NCBI RefSeq assembly: GCF_003171675.1
Contig: NZ_QFZQ01000006.1
Location: 1-64,000 of the forward strand
From: Reichenbachiella versicolor
GTDB taxonomy: Bacteria; Bacteroidota; Bacteroidia; Cytophagales; Cyclobacteriaceae
Reading direction: 5' to 3'
Length of the DNA stretch: 64,000 bases
Shown: in pieces, positions 53,407 to 63,034 of the stretch
How the letters are laid out: every line of letters begins with the position of its first letter
How positions within the stretch are numbered: the stretch's first letter is position 1
Position numbers and translations under genes: made by a program
Notes under the pieces: model-generated
Database searches by the model: none
What the model was told of the DNA's origin: nothing
What the model saw: only the letters and a program-made list of their open reading frames with translations

Positions 53407-54185
53407 ATCTTAAAATCTATAAATACTTGATCATTCATACCTAAGCCTAGTAGATCACTACCCCTTCCCTGATTTATTCCGATTTGAAGCTTATCACTTG
53501 AATTGAACAATACATAGCACTCTCCCGGAGCCACATCAGAAAAGCCATTATTTAGTTTAGTAATCTTCTCTCTTCTGAAATTCACCTCATACGGAGAATA
53601 ATTATTGATTTTCATGATCGCATCAAAATCCCTTTTCAAAATATTCGTGATCAAGTTACCATAGTGATCCACTCGGATTATGTTACCAGCGATTTGTTGC
53701 TTAGTAGCCTTGGCCTGAGTAGGCATGAACCTTTGAATATCGTCAATACTCTGGCCTATCGCCTGTATATCTATCCCAGTAGCCAATTTAGCAGCAGCAC
53801 GTGCCATGATATCCTTAGCTGGAAAGGTCGTTTGAATCGAAGAATCTTCATTTAATTCTACTACTGCATGTGGCATAATATCACTGAGCAACGAAAACAA
53901 ACCAGAATCCTCTCCTACAAAAAAATGTCCCTCTAATTTGAGCGCTATGCACCGAGTCTTGGGAGATGAAGAATTAGAAATCCCTACTATATGAACAGTC
54001 CCTTCAGGGAAATCTCTAAAGACTTCTTTTAAGAGGTAAGCAGCATGCCCAATATCTCCCACTTTCACACTGTGAGAAATATCCACGATCGTAACTTCGC
54101 GATTAACGCTAAGAATCTGAGCTTTGACGGCTGCTACGTAGTGATCTACGATCCCGAAATCGGAAAGAAAAGTAACAATCGTCAT
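53403..54185 (-). CDS. S-adenosyl-L-methionine hydroxide adenosyltransferase (DUF62)
   Basis: A 260-aa protein beginning TIVTFLSDFGIVDHYVAAVKAQIL, the DUF62 signature. Other conserved blocks are DISHSVKVGDIGHAAYLLK, FVGEDSGLFSLL and IIRVDHYGNLITNI. The family hydrolyses SAM to adenosine and methionine and is related to fluorinase. Length is normal. It is transcribed away from phoH, with a 73-base divergent gap. Confidence 0.92.
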   Translation of the reverse strand: MTIVTFLSDFGIVDHYVAAVKAQILSVNREVTIVDISHSVKVGDIGHAAYLLKEVFRDFPEGTVHIVGISNSSSPKTRCIALKLEGHFFVGEDSGLFSLLSDIMPHAVVELNEDSSIQTTFPAKDIMARAAAKLATGIDIQAIGQSIDDIQRFMPTQAKATKQQIAGNIIRVDHYGNLITNILKRDFDAIMKINNYSPYEVNFRREKITKLNNGFSDVAPGECYVLFNSSDKLQIGINQGRGSDLLGLGMNDQVFIDFKI

Positions 54186-54258
54186 ACACGCTAAGGAAAA
54201 AAACAGTTATTTTGTCTGATACAGAAAACAAGGTTTGACCGCAAATTAGAAATTTCAT

Positions 54259-55206
54259 TTGGTAGAAAAAATAATTACTCTTGAGAACATTCCGTTAACT
54301 GAATTTTTGGGCATCGAGAATGAAAACATTGAAGAAATAGCCGCTGCATTTCCAAAATCTAAGGTGATATCAAGAGGTAACGAAATACGCATACAAGGAA
54401 CCTCTCCCGAGATCATTCGCATCAATGAGATCATTACTTCCTTAATAGAGCATTATCAAAAGTTTGGTAGCATTAGCCAATCAAACATTAAGTCTTTTCT
54501 AAATGATGAAGAAGATGTGTTTGGTCAAGACGAATCAGAAGTTTTGGTCTACGGCACACGCGGATTTAAGATCAGCCCTAAGACTAAAAACCAAAAAACA
54601 CTAGTAGACACTTCTCGTAAGAATGATCTGATTTTTGCAATAGGCCCAGCAGGTACAGGTAAAACTTATATCTCTGTAGCTATGGCTGTCAAAGCTCTCA
54701 AAAACCGTGAAATCAAAAAAATCATCATTACCAGACCTGCTGTGGAAGCTGGTGAAAACCTTGGATTCTTACCAGGTGATCTGAAAGAAAAAATTGATCC
54801 ATATCTACGTCCAATATATGATGCGCTCAATGACATGATCCCGTCAGAGAAACTGAAGTATTATATGGAAAGTGGAGTAATAGAGATTGCTCCATTAGCG
54901 TATATGAGAGGACGTACATTGAATGATGCTTTTATTCTCCTCGACGAAGCTCAGAATACGACTCCTATGCAAATCAAGATGTTCTTGACGCGTATGGGGC
55001 CAAACTCTAAAGTGATTATCACAGGAGATATGTCTCAGGTCGACTTGCCTAAAAAACAAAAGTCCGGCCTGCGTGAATCATTGAACATATTAAAGGATGT
55101 CAAAGGCATAGGCTTTGTCAAGCTAAGCGGTAAAGACGTCGTGAGACACAAACTGGTTAAAAGCATCATCGAAGCCTATGACAAGGCGGACCAAAAAGAA
55201 GAGTAA
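54259..55206 (+). CDS. PhoH-family ATPase
   Basis: A 315-aa protein. The Walker A motif is GPAGTGKTY and Walker B LLDEAQNTTP; the N-terminal region (VEKIITLENIPLTEFLGIEN) is the KH-like part found in PhoH. The start is a TTG at 54259, as no ATG fits the conserved N-terminus. PhoH is a cytoplasmic ATPase linked to phosphate starvation and RNA metabolism; it is core genome here. Confidence 0.95.
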   Translation: MVEKIITLENIPLTEFLGIENENIEEIAAAFPKSKVISRGNEIRIQGTSPEIIRINEIITSLIEHYQKFGSISQSNIKSFLNDEEDVFGQDESEVLVYGTRGFKISPKTKNQKTLVDTSRKNDLIFAIGPAGTGKTYISVAMAVKALKNREIKKIIITRPAVEAGENLGFLPGDLKEKIDPYLRPIYDALNDMIPSEKLKYYMESGVIEIAPLAYMRGRTLNDAFILLDEAQNTTPMQIKMFLTRMGPNSKVIITGDMSQVDLPKKQKSGLRESLNILKDVKGIGFVKLSGKDVVRHKLVKSIIEAYDKADQKEE

Positions 55207-55338
55207 ATAAAACTTTCTGACCTAATTAGTGCCGAGAAACCAACTCTAATTAGCTATCGTTTTGCTATTGATCCTTTTTTTATACTAGATTAGCAGCACG
55301 ACGAGTTAATCTAATTTTCTATCCTAATTCTCCTAGCT

Positions 55339-57342
55339 ATGTTTCGATGGGCTGCTGTTCCATTTATAAGAATCTCCCTGTTCCTTATTGTTGGTATTCT
55401 GATATCACGTCTTGTATACTTTAGCTTTCACTGGGCTTGGATGGCTGTGTTGGTAAGTACATTTTTTCTTATCCCATTATTATTCAAAAATCTTAATCAG
55501 GTATGGAAAGGAATTTCTTTTCTACTGGCAATAGTATGCATTGGAGCGTTCATTCAGACCGAAAGAAAAATAGAGCCAGATGACAAACTAGTTGATGCAA
55601 CGCAGGTCTTTGGAATAATTGACAGCTACCCAATGACTCTTGAAGATAAAAGTATCTATCAACTCCGCATATACTCTTTTCACTCGGACTCTTCTTTCGT
55701 AGAAACTCATCAATACTGTAGACTTACCATCGCCGAAGAAAATGATATACATCTCAAATACGGTGACAGAATATTGATAGACCAGTCTCCTTCAAGAATA
55801 CCTCCGCCTCACAATCCAAATGCTTTTGACTATGCCAAATACATGGCCAACAAAAACACATATTATCAACTTTGGATTAGACCAGCCAATTACAAATTGA
55901 TAAACGGAGGCCATGGTAATCCAGTACTTAGCAAGGTTTACAAACTCAGATCAAGGTTCGAACAATCCATCAAAAGAAATGTGTCTTCGCCAGAAGAAAG
56001 AGCTATTGCATTGGCATTATTATTAGGAATCAAAGATGAGTTATCTCCAGAAGTCAAGCAGACGTTTTCAAAAACTGGAACCATGCATGTTTTAGCTGTA
56101 TCTGGACTTCATGTGGGAATCATATATCTACTTATCAGTATGATATTCAAAAATTCCAATATTGGATTCCTAAGAATTTGGCTGATCCCAATACTCAGCG
56201 TTTTTACCATCTGGATTTACGCATTGATGACTGGTTTTTCAGCTTCTATCCTTAGGGCTTCCATTATGTTCACCCTATTGATTATTGCTAAAGCTGCGAA
56301 TATCAAAACCAGTACCGTAAATCCGATCGGATTATCTGCGTTTATTCTCTTGATGATCAACCCAAACAACCTTTTTGATGTGGGCTTCCAATTATCATTT
56401 TTAGCAATTCTCGGTATTTTAGTACTCTACGAACCGATCCACCGACTAATCACTCCAAAATACTGGATCACGAAAACTGTCTGGAAGGTTGTATGTGTTT
56501 CTCTAGCAGCTCAGATATCCACAACTCCTCTTAGCATATATTACTTCCATCAGTTTCCTACCCTATTTTTAGTTTCAAACCTATATGTGAGTGTTCTTAT
56601 CAACTTACTTATGGGACTAGGTGTCCTTAACACTCTGCTTGAAACCTTTTTCAATTTAACCTTTCTCAACTCCAGCTTTGAATGGCTACTTACCTTGCTA
56701 TACCAAGGAATTAAATTCATTAATTACATCCCATATAGCAATATTGAATGGCTACACATTTCAGCTTCACAAACTATCGTAAGTTACCTTCTAATTTCCT
56801 CCCTAGCTGTATTCTTACTCACCAAGCAGTTCAAATGGCTTTTGATAGCTACCTCACTTTGTTGCGTTTTCTCAGCTGAATCCATCATACTTATCAACCA
56901 ACAAAAGCATAAACAACAGATAGTTCTATACTCTGACTATAAACACAAAATAATCGATCAGATTCATGGGTTTGATGCAAAACTATACTCTTACGACAGT
57001 CTTAATTCTACAAGATTCATTAAAAGTCAAGTCAACCCTAACCGTCTAAGCCTTGACCTACCAAAAGCTCAAATAAATACTTACCTCAATGCCAAAAACT
57101 ACCTGCTACCTAACAACAATTATGGCTTCATTATTTCTGGAAAGAGGTTTATTGTAATGAATTCCAACCATTCTGTCCCGACAGAGTCTCCAATTAAAAC
57201 TTGCTACTTAATAATATCTAATATCAGAAAGGTGCGATTAGAAGAATTAGAAAAGAAGTATTCTTTCCAAAGACTAATTATTGACAGTCTACAAGACAAC
57301 AGCTACGAAACTATTGAAATCAGCAAAAGAGAAAGGATATGA
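55339..57342 (+). CDS. ComEC/Rec2-family DNA-uptake channel protein
   Basis: A 667-aa polytopic membrane protein. The ComEC core shows in GTMHVLAVSGLHVGIIYLLISM, MTGFSASILRASIMF and FDVGFQLSFLAILGILVL. The N-terminal DUF4131-like part (about 30-190) is present. The C-terminus (after about 520) is not a recognisable metallo-beta-lactamase domain, as in short Bacteroidota forms. It is expected to carry DNA across the inner membrane during competence. Confidence 0.92.
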   Translation: MFRWAAVPFIRISLFLIVGILISRLVYFSFHWAWMAVLVSTFFLIPLLFKNLNQVWKGISFLLAIVCIGAFIQTERKIEPDDKLVDATQVFGIIDSYPMTLEDKSIYQLRIYSFHSDSSFVETHQYCRLTIAEENDIHLKYGDRILIDQSPSRIPPPHNPNAFDYAKYMANKNTYYQLWIRPANYKLINGGHGNPVLSKVYKLRSRFEQSIKRNVSSPEERAIALALLLGIKDELSPEVKQTFSKTGTMHVLAVSGLHVGIIYLLISMIFKNSNIGFLRIWLIPILSVFTIWIYALMTGFSASILRASIMFTLLIIAKAANIKTSTVNPIGLSAFILLMINPNNLFDVGFQLSFLAILGILVLYEPIHRLITPKYWITKTVWKVVCVSLAAQISTTPLSIYYFHQFPTLFLVSNLYVSVLINLLMGLGVLNTLLETFFNLTFLNSSFEWLLTLLYQGIKFINYIPYSNIEWLHISASQTIVSYLLISSLAVFLLTKQFKWLLIATSLCCVFSAESIILINQQKHKQQIVLYSDYKHKIIDQIHGFDAKLYSYDSLNSTRFIKSQVNPNRLSLDLPKAQINTYLNAKNYLLPNNNYGFIISGKRFIVMNSNHSVPTESPIKTCYLIISNIRKVRLEELEKKYSFQRLIIDSLQDNSYETIEISKRERI

Positions 57343-57373
57343 AGCTTATTCGCTTTATGATGGAGCGTTAACG

Positions 57374-57769
57374 CTATAATGTCAAGTATTTTTGGACCTG
57401 AACCTTAAGTGACTCTTTATCAGTGCATAAATCCGGATCAGCATATATTTTCAGCATCAACTCAAACAAGACGTTTTCATCATAGCCTAATTTAGCCGCC
57501 ATTCTAGCACAAAACTTAATTTCTTCATTGTAGAGTTTACCGTCAATCTTCATTAGCTGAACTACCGAGTAGATAACATCAAACTTCTTATCACTAGTAA
57601 GAGACGATAGGTTGTCTAGAGGAAGATTTTGTTGAAAAGATTCTTTTATTTCGTGCTCAGAGAGACCATTTGCTTTAGCCACTTCATTGATAAGCTCCAC
57701 TTCTTCATCGACCACCTCTCCATCAATTTTAGCTAATTGTATCAAGGCGTTCAAATGAATTTTAGACAT
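57374..57769 (-). CDS. TerB-like helical protein
   Basis: A 131-aa all-helical protein with two similar halves: LIQLAKIDGEVVDEEVELINEVAKANGLSE and VVQLMKIDGKLYNEEIKFCARMAAKLGYDE. Such DG-x-(V/L) turns are typical of TerB/DjlA-N domains, named for tellurite resistance but of broader unknown function. It is convergent with comEC and next to the divergent ACP phosphodiesterase gene. Confidence 0.75.
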   Translation of the reverse strand: MSKIHLNALIQLAKIDGEVVDEEVELINEVAKANGLSEHEIKESFQQNLPLDNLSSLTSDKKFDVIYSVVQLMKIDGKLYNEEIKFCARMAAKLGYDENVLFELMLKIYADPDLCTDKESLKVQVQKYLTL

Positions 57770-57841
57770 AGCTGTTTTGTTTAAATATGGTCTCTAACAA
57801 ATATAGGAAATAGATATAAAAGCCTTAACTTATTAGTAGAA

Positions 57842-58432
57842 ATGAATTTTTTAGCGCACCTATACTTATCGTTCGACAACGAGGAAATAGCCGTCGGCAA
57901 TTTTATCGCCGATACGGTCAAAGGAAGAAAGTATACTGAGTTCCCTAAGGGGATTCAAAACGGCATTCTTATCCATAGAGAGATCGATAGATATACTGAT
58001 AGTCACGAGATCGTCAAAGCAGGGAAACGACGATTATCCGAATACAGACACTACTCTAGTGTAATAATAGATATCTTCTATGATCATTTCCTAGCTAAGA
58101 ATTGGCATCAATATTCAAAGGAACCTCTGGACAAATTCACAAAGCGTAACTACCAATTAATTTATGATCAAATCGATGTAATACCAGAGAAGGCAAAGCA
58201 CATCTTATCTTATATGGAACCTGGTGATTGGCTGTACAATTATCAGTTTATGGAAGGAATTGAATTTGCATTGAATGGTATGTCTCGCAGAAGTTCGTAC
58301 ACCAACAATATGGATATGGCTATCAAAGATTTAAAGCGAGATTACAAGCTATTGGAAAAAGAATTCAGAGTGTTTTTTATAGAAGTAATGGATCACATCC
58401 ATAATTTTACCGATCAATTAGTGAATAAATGA
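57842..58432 (+). CDS. acpH: Acyl carrier protein phosphodiesterase
   Basis: A 196-aa protein with the ACP phosphodiesterase pattern: MNFLAHLYLSFDNEEIAVGNFIADTVKG, IQNGILIHREIDRYTDSH, IIDIFYDHFLAKNW. The family, of the HD superfamily fold, removes the 4'-phosphopantetheine arm from ACP. Length matches E. coli AcpH. Its stop overlaps the next start by 4 bases. Confidence 0.9.
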   Translation: MNFLAHLYLSFDNEEIAVGNFIADTVKGRKYTEFPKGIQNGILIHREIDRYTDSHEIVKAGKRRLSEYRHYSSVIIDIFYDHFLAKNWHQYSKEPLDKFTKRNYQLIYDQIDVIPEKAKHILSYMEPGDWLYNYQFMEGIEFALNGMSRRSSYTNNMDMAIKDLKRDYKLLEKEFRVFFIEVMDHIHNFTDQLVNK

Positions 58433-58869
58433 TCGTTTCTAAGCCAAATTCTTCTACCCTCCTTTCCTTAAGTATTTTTCTCGCTATTGCCTTTGGGCTG
58501 TTTATCTATGGCATGGTATCTATCACAAGTGCCACTGATAAGTTTTGGTGGACAGTATTGATATATTCTTCTGGGCCTATCGGAGTGATGGTAACAATAA
58601 AGGTCTTGACTGGTATCAAAACAATGAGAATCGGGAAAGCCAAATTTGAAGTAAAATACCCTTTCAGAATTAAGAATGTAAAATTCGAAGGCTCAGATAT
58701 TCAATCTTGGAAACATGAATCTATCAAAACCTATGGAGGTCAATACGATGAAATTACATGGATTCTAAAATCAGGAAAAAAAGTAAGCTTGAGCAAACAA
58801 GAAAACTCTGATTTCGACAAGACTTTGAAATATATGAATTCCAAGTTCTCTAAAATTAAGACCTCGTAA
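58429..58869 (+). CDS. Small membrane protein of unknown function
   Basis: A 146-aa protein with two N-terminal hydrophobic helices (STLLSLSIFLAIAFGLFIYGMVS and FWWTVLIYSSGPIGVMVTI) and a cytoplasmic-looking beta-rich tail (FEVKYPFRIKNVKFEGSDI ... ITWILKSGKKVSLSKQEN) resembling PH-like domains. No family is recognised. It is co-transcribed with the ACP phosphodiesterase (4-base overlap). Confidence 0.7.
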   Translation: MIVSKPNSSTLLSLSIFLAIAFGLFIYGMVSITSATDKFWWTVLIYSSGPIGVMVTIKVLTGIKTMRIGKAKFEVKYPFRIKNVKFEGSDIQSWKHESIKTYGGQYDEITWILKSGKKVSLSKQENSDFDKTLKYMNSKFSKIKTS

Positions 58870-58894
58870 ATCCTCTAATGTGCTTGGATTTTGA

Positions 58895-59971
58895 TTACTT
58901 CGGCACTGCCTTATAGAGTAAAAAGGTCACAATTGTCCCTACAATATTTGGTATCCATATGGCTAAAAGTGGATTCATGGTACCAGCCTCGGCTATAGCT
59001 TTGACTAAAACAAACATGATGATAAATACAAAGGCTATCACAAATCCTAAAGCGATCTTAAACCCGGTACCTCCACGAGTATTTTTTTCTGCTGCTACTG
59101 CTACTCCCATTAAAGTCAAAATAACAGCTGTAAAAGGTGTCATATAGCGGATGTAAATTTCGTTTTGATATATCGCTATATCATCAGCACCCCGATCCTT
59201 CAACAAAGCCACATACTCTCCAAGTTCGTCTAAGTTCATAGCTTCCTGCAACTGATACTTATTTTTAAAATCTTCAGGGTTTAGATTCAAGAGAGAATCT
59301 AATTCTTTGCCAGTACAATACTTCTCTCCAAAACTCGTCACCTCTCTTCGATGGAAATCTTTGAACCTCCATTTACCAATAGAATCTACCCATACCATTT
59401 TCTTGGCAGTGAGTTTCTCCTTCATTTGATGATTCTCGATTTTCTCTAGAGTAGCCTTATATCCAGTATTCGACTTGTTATTATACCTCTGAAGATAGAG
59501 ATACAAATCTTCACCAACCTTGAAATGTATATCTCTTTCATTGAAGTAAAATGGCTTTTTGAGATACTCTATTTCAAACTGAATTCTAAATTTATTGGAG
59601 TTAGGTATCCACCAACCATTAGCATAAAAAGTACCTGCTGAGATCAATACAGACGCTGCAAAAAATGGAAGCATCATTCTTCTAAAACTAACCCCACCTG
59701 CCAAAATCGCTACAATCTCAGTTTTAGCAGCCATAGTAGAGGTTACTAATACGGAGGCAATGAATATTGTAATGGGGGCTATCAAATTGGCTATCCAAGG
59801 GATAAAGGATAGGTAATAGTCAAAGATTAAATCTCCCTCGACTCCATTTCGAACAAACTTCTCGTTCTTCTCTGTAAAGTCTATCGTCACGATAATCAAT
59901 ACGAGCAGACCTACTACAAATACGAAAGTGGTCAAGAAGCGCTTAAATATGTACTTATCTAATAGTTTCAA
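58895..59971 (-). CDS. LptF/LptG-family lipopolysaccharide export permease
   Basis: A 358-aa YjgP/YjgQ permease. MKLLDKYIFKRFLTTFVFVVGLLVLIIVTIDF and the transmembrane block with KTEIVAILAGGVSFRRMMLPF are characteristic. There is a periplasmic beta-jelly-roll middle and three C-terminal membrane helices. It forms the LptB2FG ABC transporter that extracts lipopolysaccharide from the inner membrane. Its ATG lies one base after the stop of tgt, so tgt and this gene form an operon. Confidence 0.93.
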   Translation of the reverse strand: MKLLDKYIFKRFLTTFVFVVGLLVLIIVTIDFTEKNEKFVRNGVEGDLIFDYYLSFIPWIANLIAPITIFIASVLVTSTMAAKTEIVAILAGGVSFRRMMLPFFAASVLISAGTFYANGWWIPNSNKFRIQFEIEYLKKPFYFNERDIHFKVGEDLYLYLQRYNNKSNTGYKATLEKIENHQMKEKLTAKKMVWVDSIGKWRFKDFHRREVTSFGEKYCTGKELDSLLNLNPEDFKNKYQLQEAMNLDELGEYVALLKDRGADDIAIYQNEIYIRYMTPFTAVILTLMGVAVAAEKNTRGGTGFKIALGFVIAFVFIIMFVLVKAIAEAGTMNPLLAIWIPNIVGTIVTFLLYKAVPK

Positions 59972-59972
59972 C

Positions 59973-61103
59973 CTAAAGTCTCTTTGTCAATTTAGGAATC
60001 ATTTGATTTTTCCAGCTAGCAAAATCCCCAGCTTGAATATGAGCTCTAGCTTCTTTTACCAGCCATAGATAAAACGATAGATTGTGAACACTTGCTATCT
60101 GCGATCCGAGCATTTCATTACTTTTTATTAAATGACGAAGATATGCCTTGCTATAGGCTACATCCACATATCCTGCCAAGTTAGGGTCAATGGCTGAAAA
60201 ATCCTTAGCCCATTTTTCGTTCTTAATATTGATAATACCTTCAGATGTGAATAACAATCCATGTCGAGCATTACGAGTAGGCATCACACAATCAAACATA
60301 TCAATCCCAAGTGCAATACATTCCAGAATATTTTCTGGTGTACCTACTCCCATTAAATAACGAGGTTTATCCTTAGGTAAAATGTTACAAACTAGATCAG
60401 TCGATGCATACATCATTTCAGCTGGCTCACCTACCGAAAGTCCTCCAATAGCATTGCCCTCTCTGTCAAATGAAGCGATGGCCTCAGCAGATTGCTCTCT
60501 CAAATCATGATAGGTACTGCCTTGAACAATTGGAAAAAGTGCCTGACTGTAACCATACTTAGGCTCAGTCGCATCAAATCTATCACAGCACCTTTTCAGC
60601 CATCTATGGGTCATTTCCATGGATTCTCTGGCATACTTTCTATCACATGGATATGGTGTACATTCATCAAAAGCCATTATTATATCTGCACCGATGGTGC
60701 GCTGAATATCCATTACACTCTCGGGAGTGAAATTATGCTTAGAACCGTCGATATGCGATTGAAACTTTACTCCTTCTTCCGTGATCTTTCTTCGATCCTT
60801 CAGAGAATACACTTGATATCCTCCACTATCAGTCAAAATAGGCTTGTCCCAACCATTGAACTTATGAAGCCCTCCAGCTGATTCTAGCACGTCCAATCCA
60901 GGTCTCAAGTATAAGTGATAGGTATTACCAAGAATGATCTCAGCCTTGACGTCTTCTTTCAGTTCTCTCTGATGAACCGCTTTCACTGTCCCCGCTGTCC
61001 CGACTGGCATAAAAATAGGCGTTTCTATCTCTCCATGATCAGTAGTGACCACTCCAGCTCTAGCCTTTGACTTAGTATCTTCTGCTTGTAATTTAAAATC
61101 CAT
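59973..61103 (-). CDS. tgt: Queuine tRNA-guanine transglycosylase, zinc-ligand-poor
   Basis: About 376 aa; I start it at the ATG 61103 (MDFKLQAEDTKSKARAGVV) because the 18 extra upstream codons have no family match. Catalytic features are ILTDSGGYQVYSL and DMFDCVMPTRNARHG. The zinc site differs from typical bacterial Tgt: where DPxCxCxxC is expected, this reads DPNLAGYVDVAYSKAYLRHL, so all three Cys are missing while the His (SVHNL) remains. I believe other Bacteroidota Tgt lack them too. It swaps guanine for preQ1 at the wobble position of certain tRNAs. Confidence 0.93.
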   Translation of the reverse strand: MDFKLQAEDTKSKARAGVVTTDHGEIETPIFMPVGTAGTVKAVHQRELKEDVKAEIILGNTYHLYLRPGLDVLESAGGLHKFNGWDKPILTDSGGYQVYSLKDRRKITEEGVKFQSHIDGSKHNFTPESVMDIQRTIGADIIMAFDECTPYPCDRKYARESMEMTHRWLKRCCDRFDATEPKYGYSQALFPIVQGSTYHDLREQSAEAIASFDREGNAIGGLSVGEPAEMMYASTDLVCNILPKDKPRYLMGVGTPENILECIALGIDMFDCVMPTRNARHGLLFTSEGIINIKNEKWAKDFSAIDPNLAGYVDVAYSKAYLRHLIKSNEMLGSQIASVHNLSFYLWLVKEARAHIQAGDFASWKNQMIPKLTKRL

Positions 61104-61183
61104 GTGGTCGGCAAAATTATGAGTATTTGGAAAATAATGTTTTACCCATGTCCACATATATTTGCTTCCTATTCGACCATGAT

Positions 61184-62281
61184 ATGATTTCAGAAATTTT
61201 ATTCTATACGACTGCTGCTATTCTATTCATCCAGACTCTTTATTGGGGACTTAGTTGGGTGAAAATTCTCAACCATTACCCTACTAAAGAAAGCACTCCT
61301 AAACCTACATCCGTCATAGTTTGTGCTCACAATGAGATTGACAACCTAAAGGAACTAATCCCTTTACTTCTCGAACAGGATCATCCAGAGTATGAAATAA
61401 TTGTAGTGAATGACCGCTCCAATGATGGAACCTATGATTTTCTTCTCAACTATAACCACCCTTTGGTCAAGCCAAGTAGAGTAGATACGGTTCACGATCA
61501 TATCACAGCAAAAAAGTATGCAATTACTCTAGGAGTGAAGGCTGCACAGTATGAAAGACTTTTATTCATAGATGCGGATTGTCGTCCAGACTCTTCGAAA
61601 TGGATCCAAAGCATGACTAATAACTTTGAAGAGGATACCAATTTTTCAATAGGAGTCTCATTATATAATAAAGGAAAAGGACTTCTTAATTACATTATCA
61701 GACTAGAAACCCTTTTTACAGCCATCAACTACACAGGATTCGCATTGCTCGGCAATCCTTATATGGGAGTAGGAAGAAATCTAGCTTATCGAAAATCTAA
61801 CTTCCTTGAAAATAAAGGTTTCAACAAATATCAACGAATCACTGGAGGAGATGACGATTTACTAGTCAACCAATTAGCTAAATCTAAGACAACCATTGTG
61901 GCATTAGGAAAAGATGCATTGAACCATTCTATTCCTAAAACTTCTTGGGGAGAATGGTTAAGGCAAAAGACGAGACATATCTCCGTCAGCAAACATTATC
62001 GATTCTTGGACAAACTATTGCTTGGGATTCAAAACCTTACGCACTCGCTATTTTGGGTTTCATTGGTTAGTTTAGCGCTTAGTACCGATCAGTACATATT
62101 GCCAGCCGGACTGCTTTTGTTTAGAATGTTTTTCATGGCTTTTCTTTGCCATAGCACATCCAAAAGATTCGGAGACCGTATGAACATTGGACTAGTCCCT
62201 ATTTTGGACGTTTTGTATGTATTTTACGTTAGTATCGTAGGTACTAAAGCGATTTTCACGAAGAACGTTAGATGGAAGTAA
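61184..62281 (+). CDS. Family 2 glycosyltransferase, membrane-bound
   Basis: About 365 aa, starting at ATG 61184 (MISEILFYTTAAILFIQ); an ATG at 61148 is possible. A GT2 domain follows an N-terminal membrane helix: VIVCAHNEIDN, IIVVNDRSNDGT, LLFIDADCRPDS (DxD) and TGGDDDLLVNQ, then RQKTRH as the QxxRW-like site. C-terminal helices close the protein. It transfers a sugar to an unknown acceptor, as in capsule or lipid glycan synthesis. It overlaps the sigma-factor gene by 10 bases. Confidence 0.85.
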   Translation: MISEILFYTTAAILFIQTLYWGLSWVKILNHYPTKESTPKPTSVIVCAHNEIDNLKELIPLLLEQDHPEYEIIVVNDRSNDGTYDFLLNYNHPLVKPSRVDTVHDHITAKKYAITLGVKAAQYERLLFIDADCRPDSSKWIQSMTNNFEEDTNFSIGVSLYNKGKGLLNYIIRLETLFTAINYTGFALLGNPYMGVGRNLAYRKSNFLENKGFNKYQRITGGDDDLLVNQLAKSKTTIVALGKDALNHSIPKTSWGEWLRQKTRHISVSKHYRFLDKLLLGIQNLTHSLFWVSLVSLALSTDQYILPAGLLLFRMFFMAFLCHSTSKRFGDRMNIGLVPILDVLYVFYVSIVGTKAIFTKNVRWK

Positions 62282-62880
62282 ATAAGCAGTTTTCTGATAA
62301 AGCACTCAAAGATTTCAAACTCATAGACAAAGCCGTAGACGACGGCAATGAGCAGGCTTTTGCCGAACTCATGGAGCGATATAAGCGTCCGGTCTATCAT
62401 ATGATCCTCAAAATGATCCGAAATACGGACGATGCTGAGGATCTAACCATAGAGGCTTTTGCTAAAGCTTTTAAAAACTTACACAAGTTCAAAAAAGACT
62501 ACACTTTCTCTACTTGGCTGTTCAGAATCGCAACGAACAATACAATCGATTTCATCCGAAAGAAGAAATTGAAGACTTTCAGCTTAAATACCTCATTCAC
62601 TGATGACGCTGGAGAATCTGTCAATATTGATGTAGAGGATAATAACCTAAACCCTCAGGAAGAAGCTATAAAGGCCCAAAAAATCGAACTTGTACAGATG
62701 TTCGTGACCAAACTTCCTCCTAAGTACCAACGACTCGTTAAACTGAGGTATTTCGATGAGCTGTCTTATGATGAAATAGCTAAGACTCTAGAAGCCCCAT
62801 TAGGAACTGTCAAGGCTCAGCTTCACAGAGCGAGAGAATTGATGTACGATTTAGTGAAGGATAAGAAACCTCATATATAG
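62272..62880 (+). CDS. ECF-type RNA polymerase sigma-70 factor
   Basis: A 202-aa sigma factor with region 2 (YKRPVYHMILKMIRNTDDAEDLTIEAFAKAF, FSTWLFRIATNNTIDFIRKKK) and region 4 (PPKYQRLVKLRYFDELSYDEIAKTLEAPLGTVKAQLHRAREL). Length and layout are typical of Bacteroidota RpoE-like ECF factors. No anti-sigma gene follows. A terminator lies 25 bases downstream. Confidence 0.95.
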   Translation: MEVNKQFSDKALKDFKLIDKAVDDGNEQAFAELMERYKRPVYHMILKMIRNTDDAEDLTIEAFAKAFKNLHKFKKDYTFSTWLFRIATNNTIDFIRKKKLKTFSLNTSFTDDAGESVNIDVEDNNLNPQEEAIKAQKIELVQMFVTKLPPKYQRLVKLRYFDELSYDEIAKTLEAPLGTVKAQLHRARELMYDLVKDKKPHI

Positions 62881-62904
62881 TCAAGCTAAAGAAAATAACA
62901 TTAG

Positions 62905-62934
62905 AAGCCCCTCAATTTATGCAGGGGCTTTTTT
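62905..62934 (+). terminator. Rho-independent terminator after the ECF sigma gene
   Basis: AAGCCCCT / AGGGGCTT stem with a 10-base loop and TTTT tract. Confidence 0.85.
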
Positions 62935-63034
62935 ATATCACGAGACCATTGAGTCTCCGATTTATTATTAACTACCTCAAGTTCTCTTCAAATTCTTTCC
63001 CCTCGAAAATAAGTACGATTAGTACATTTGCCGC

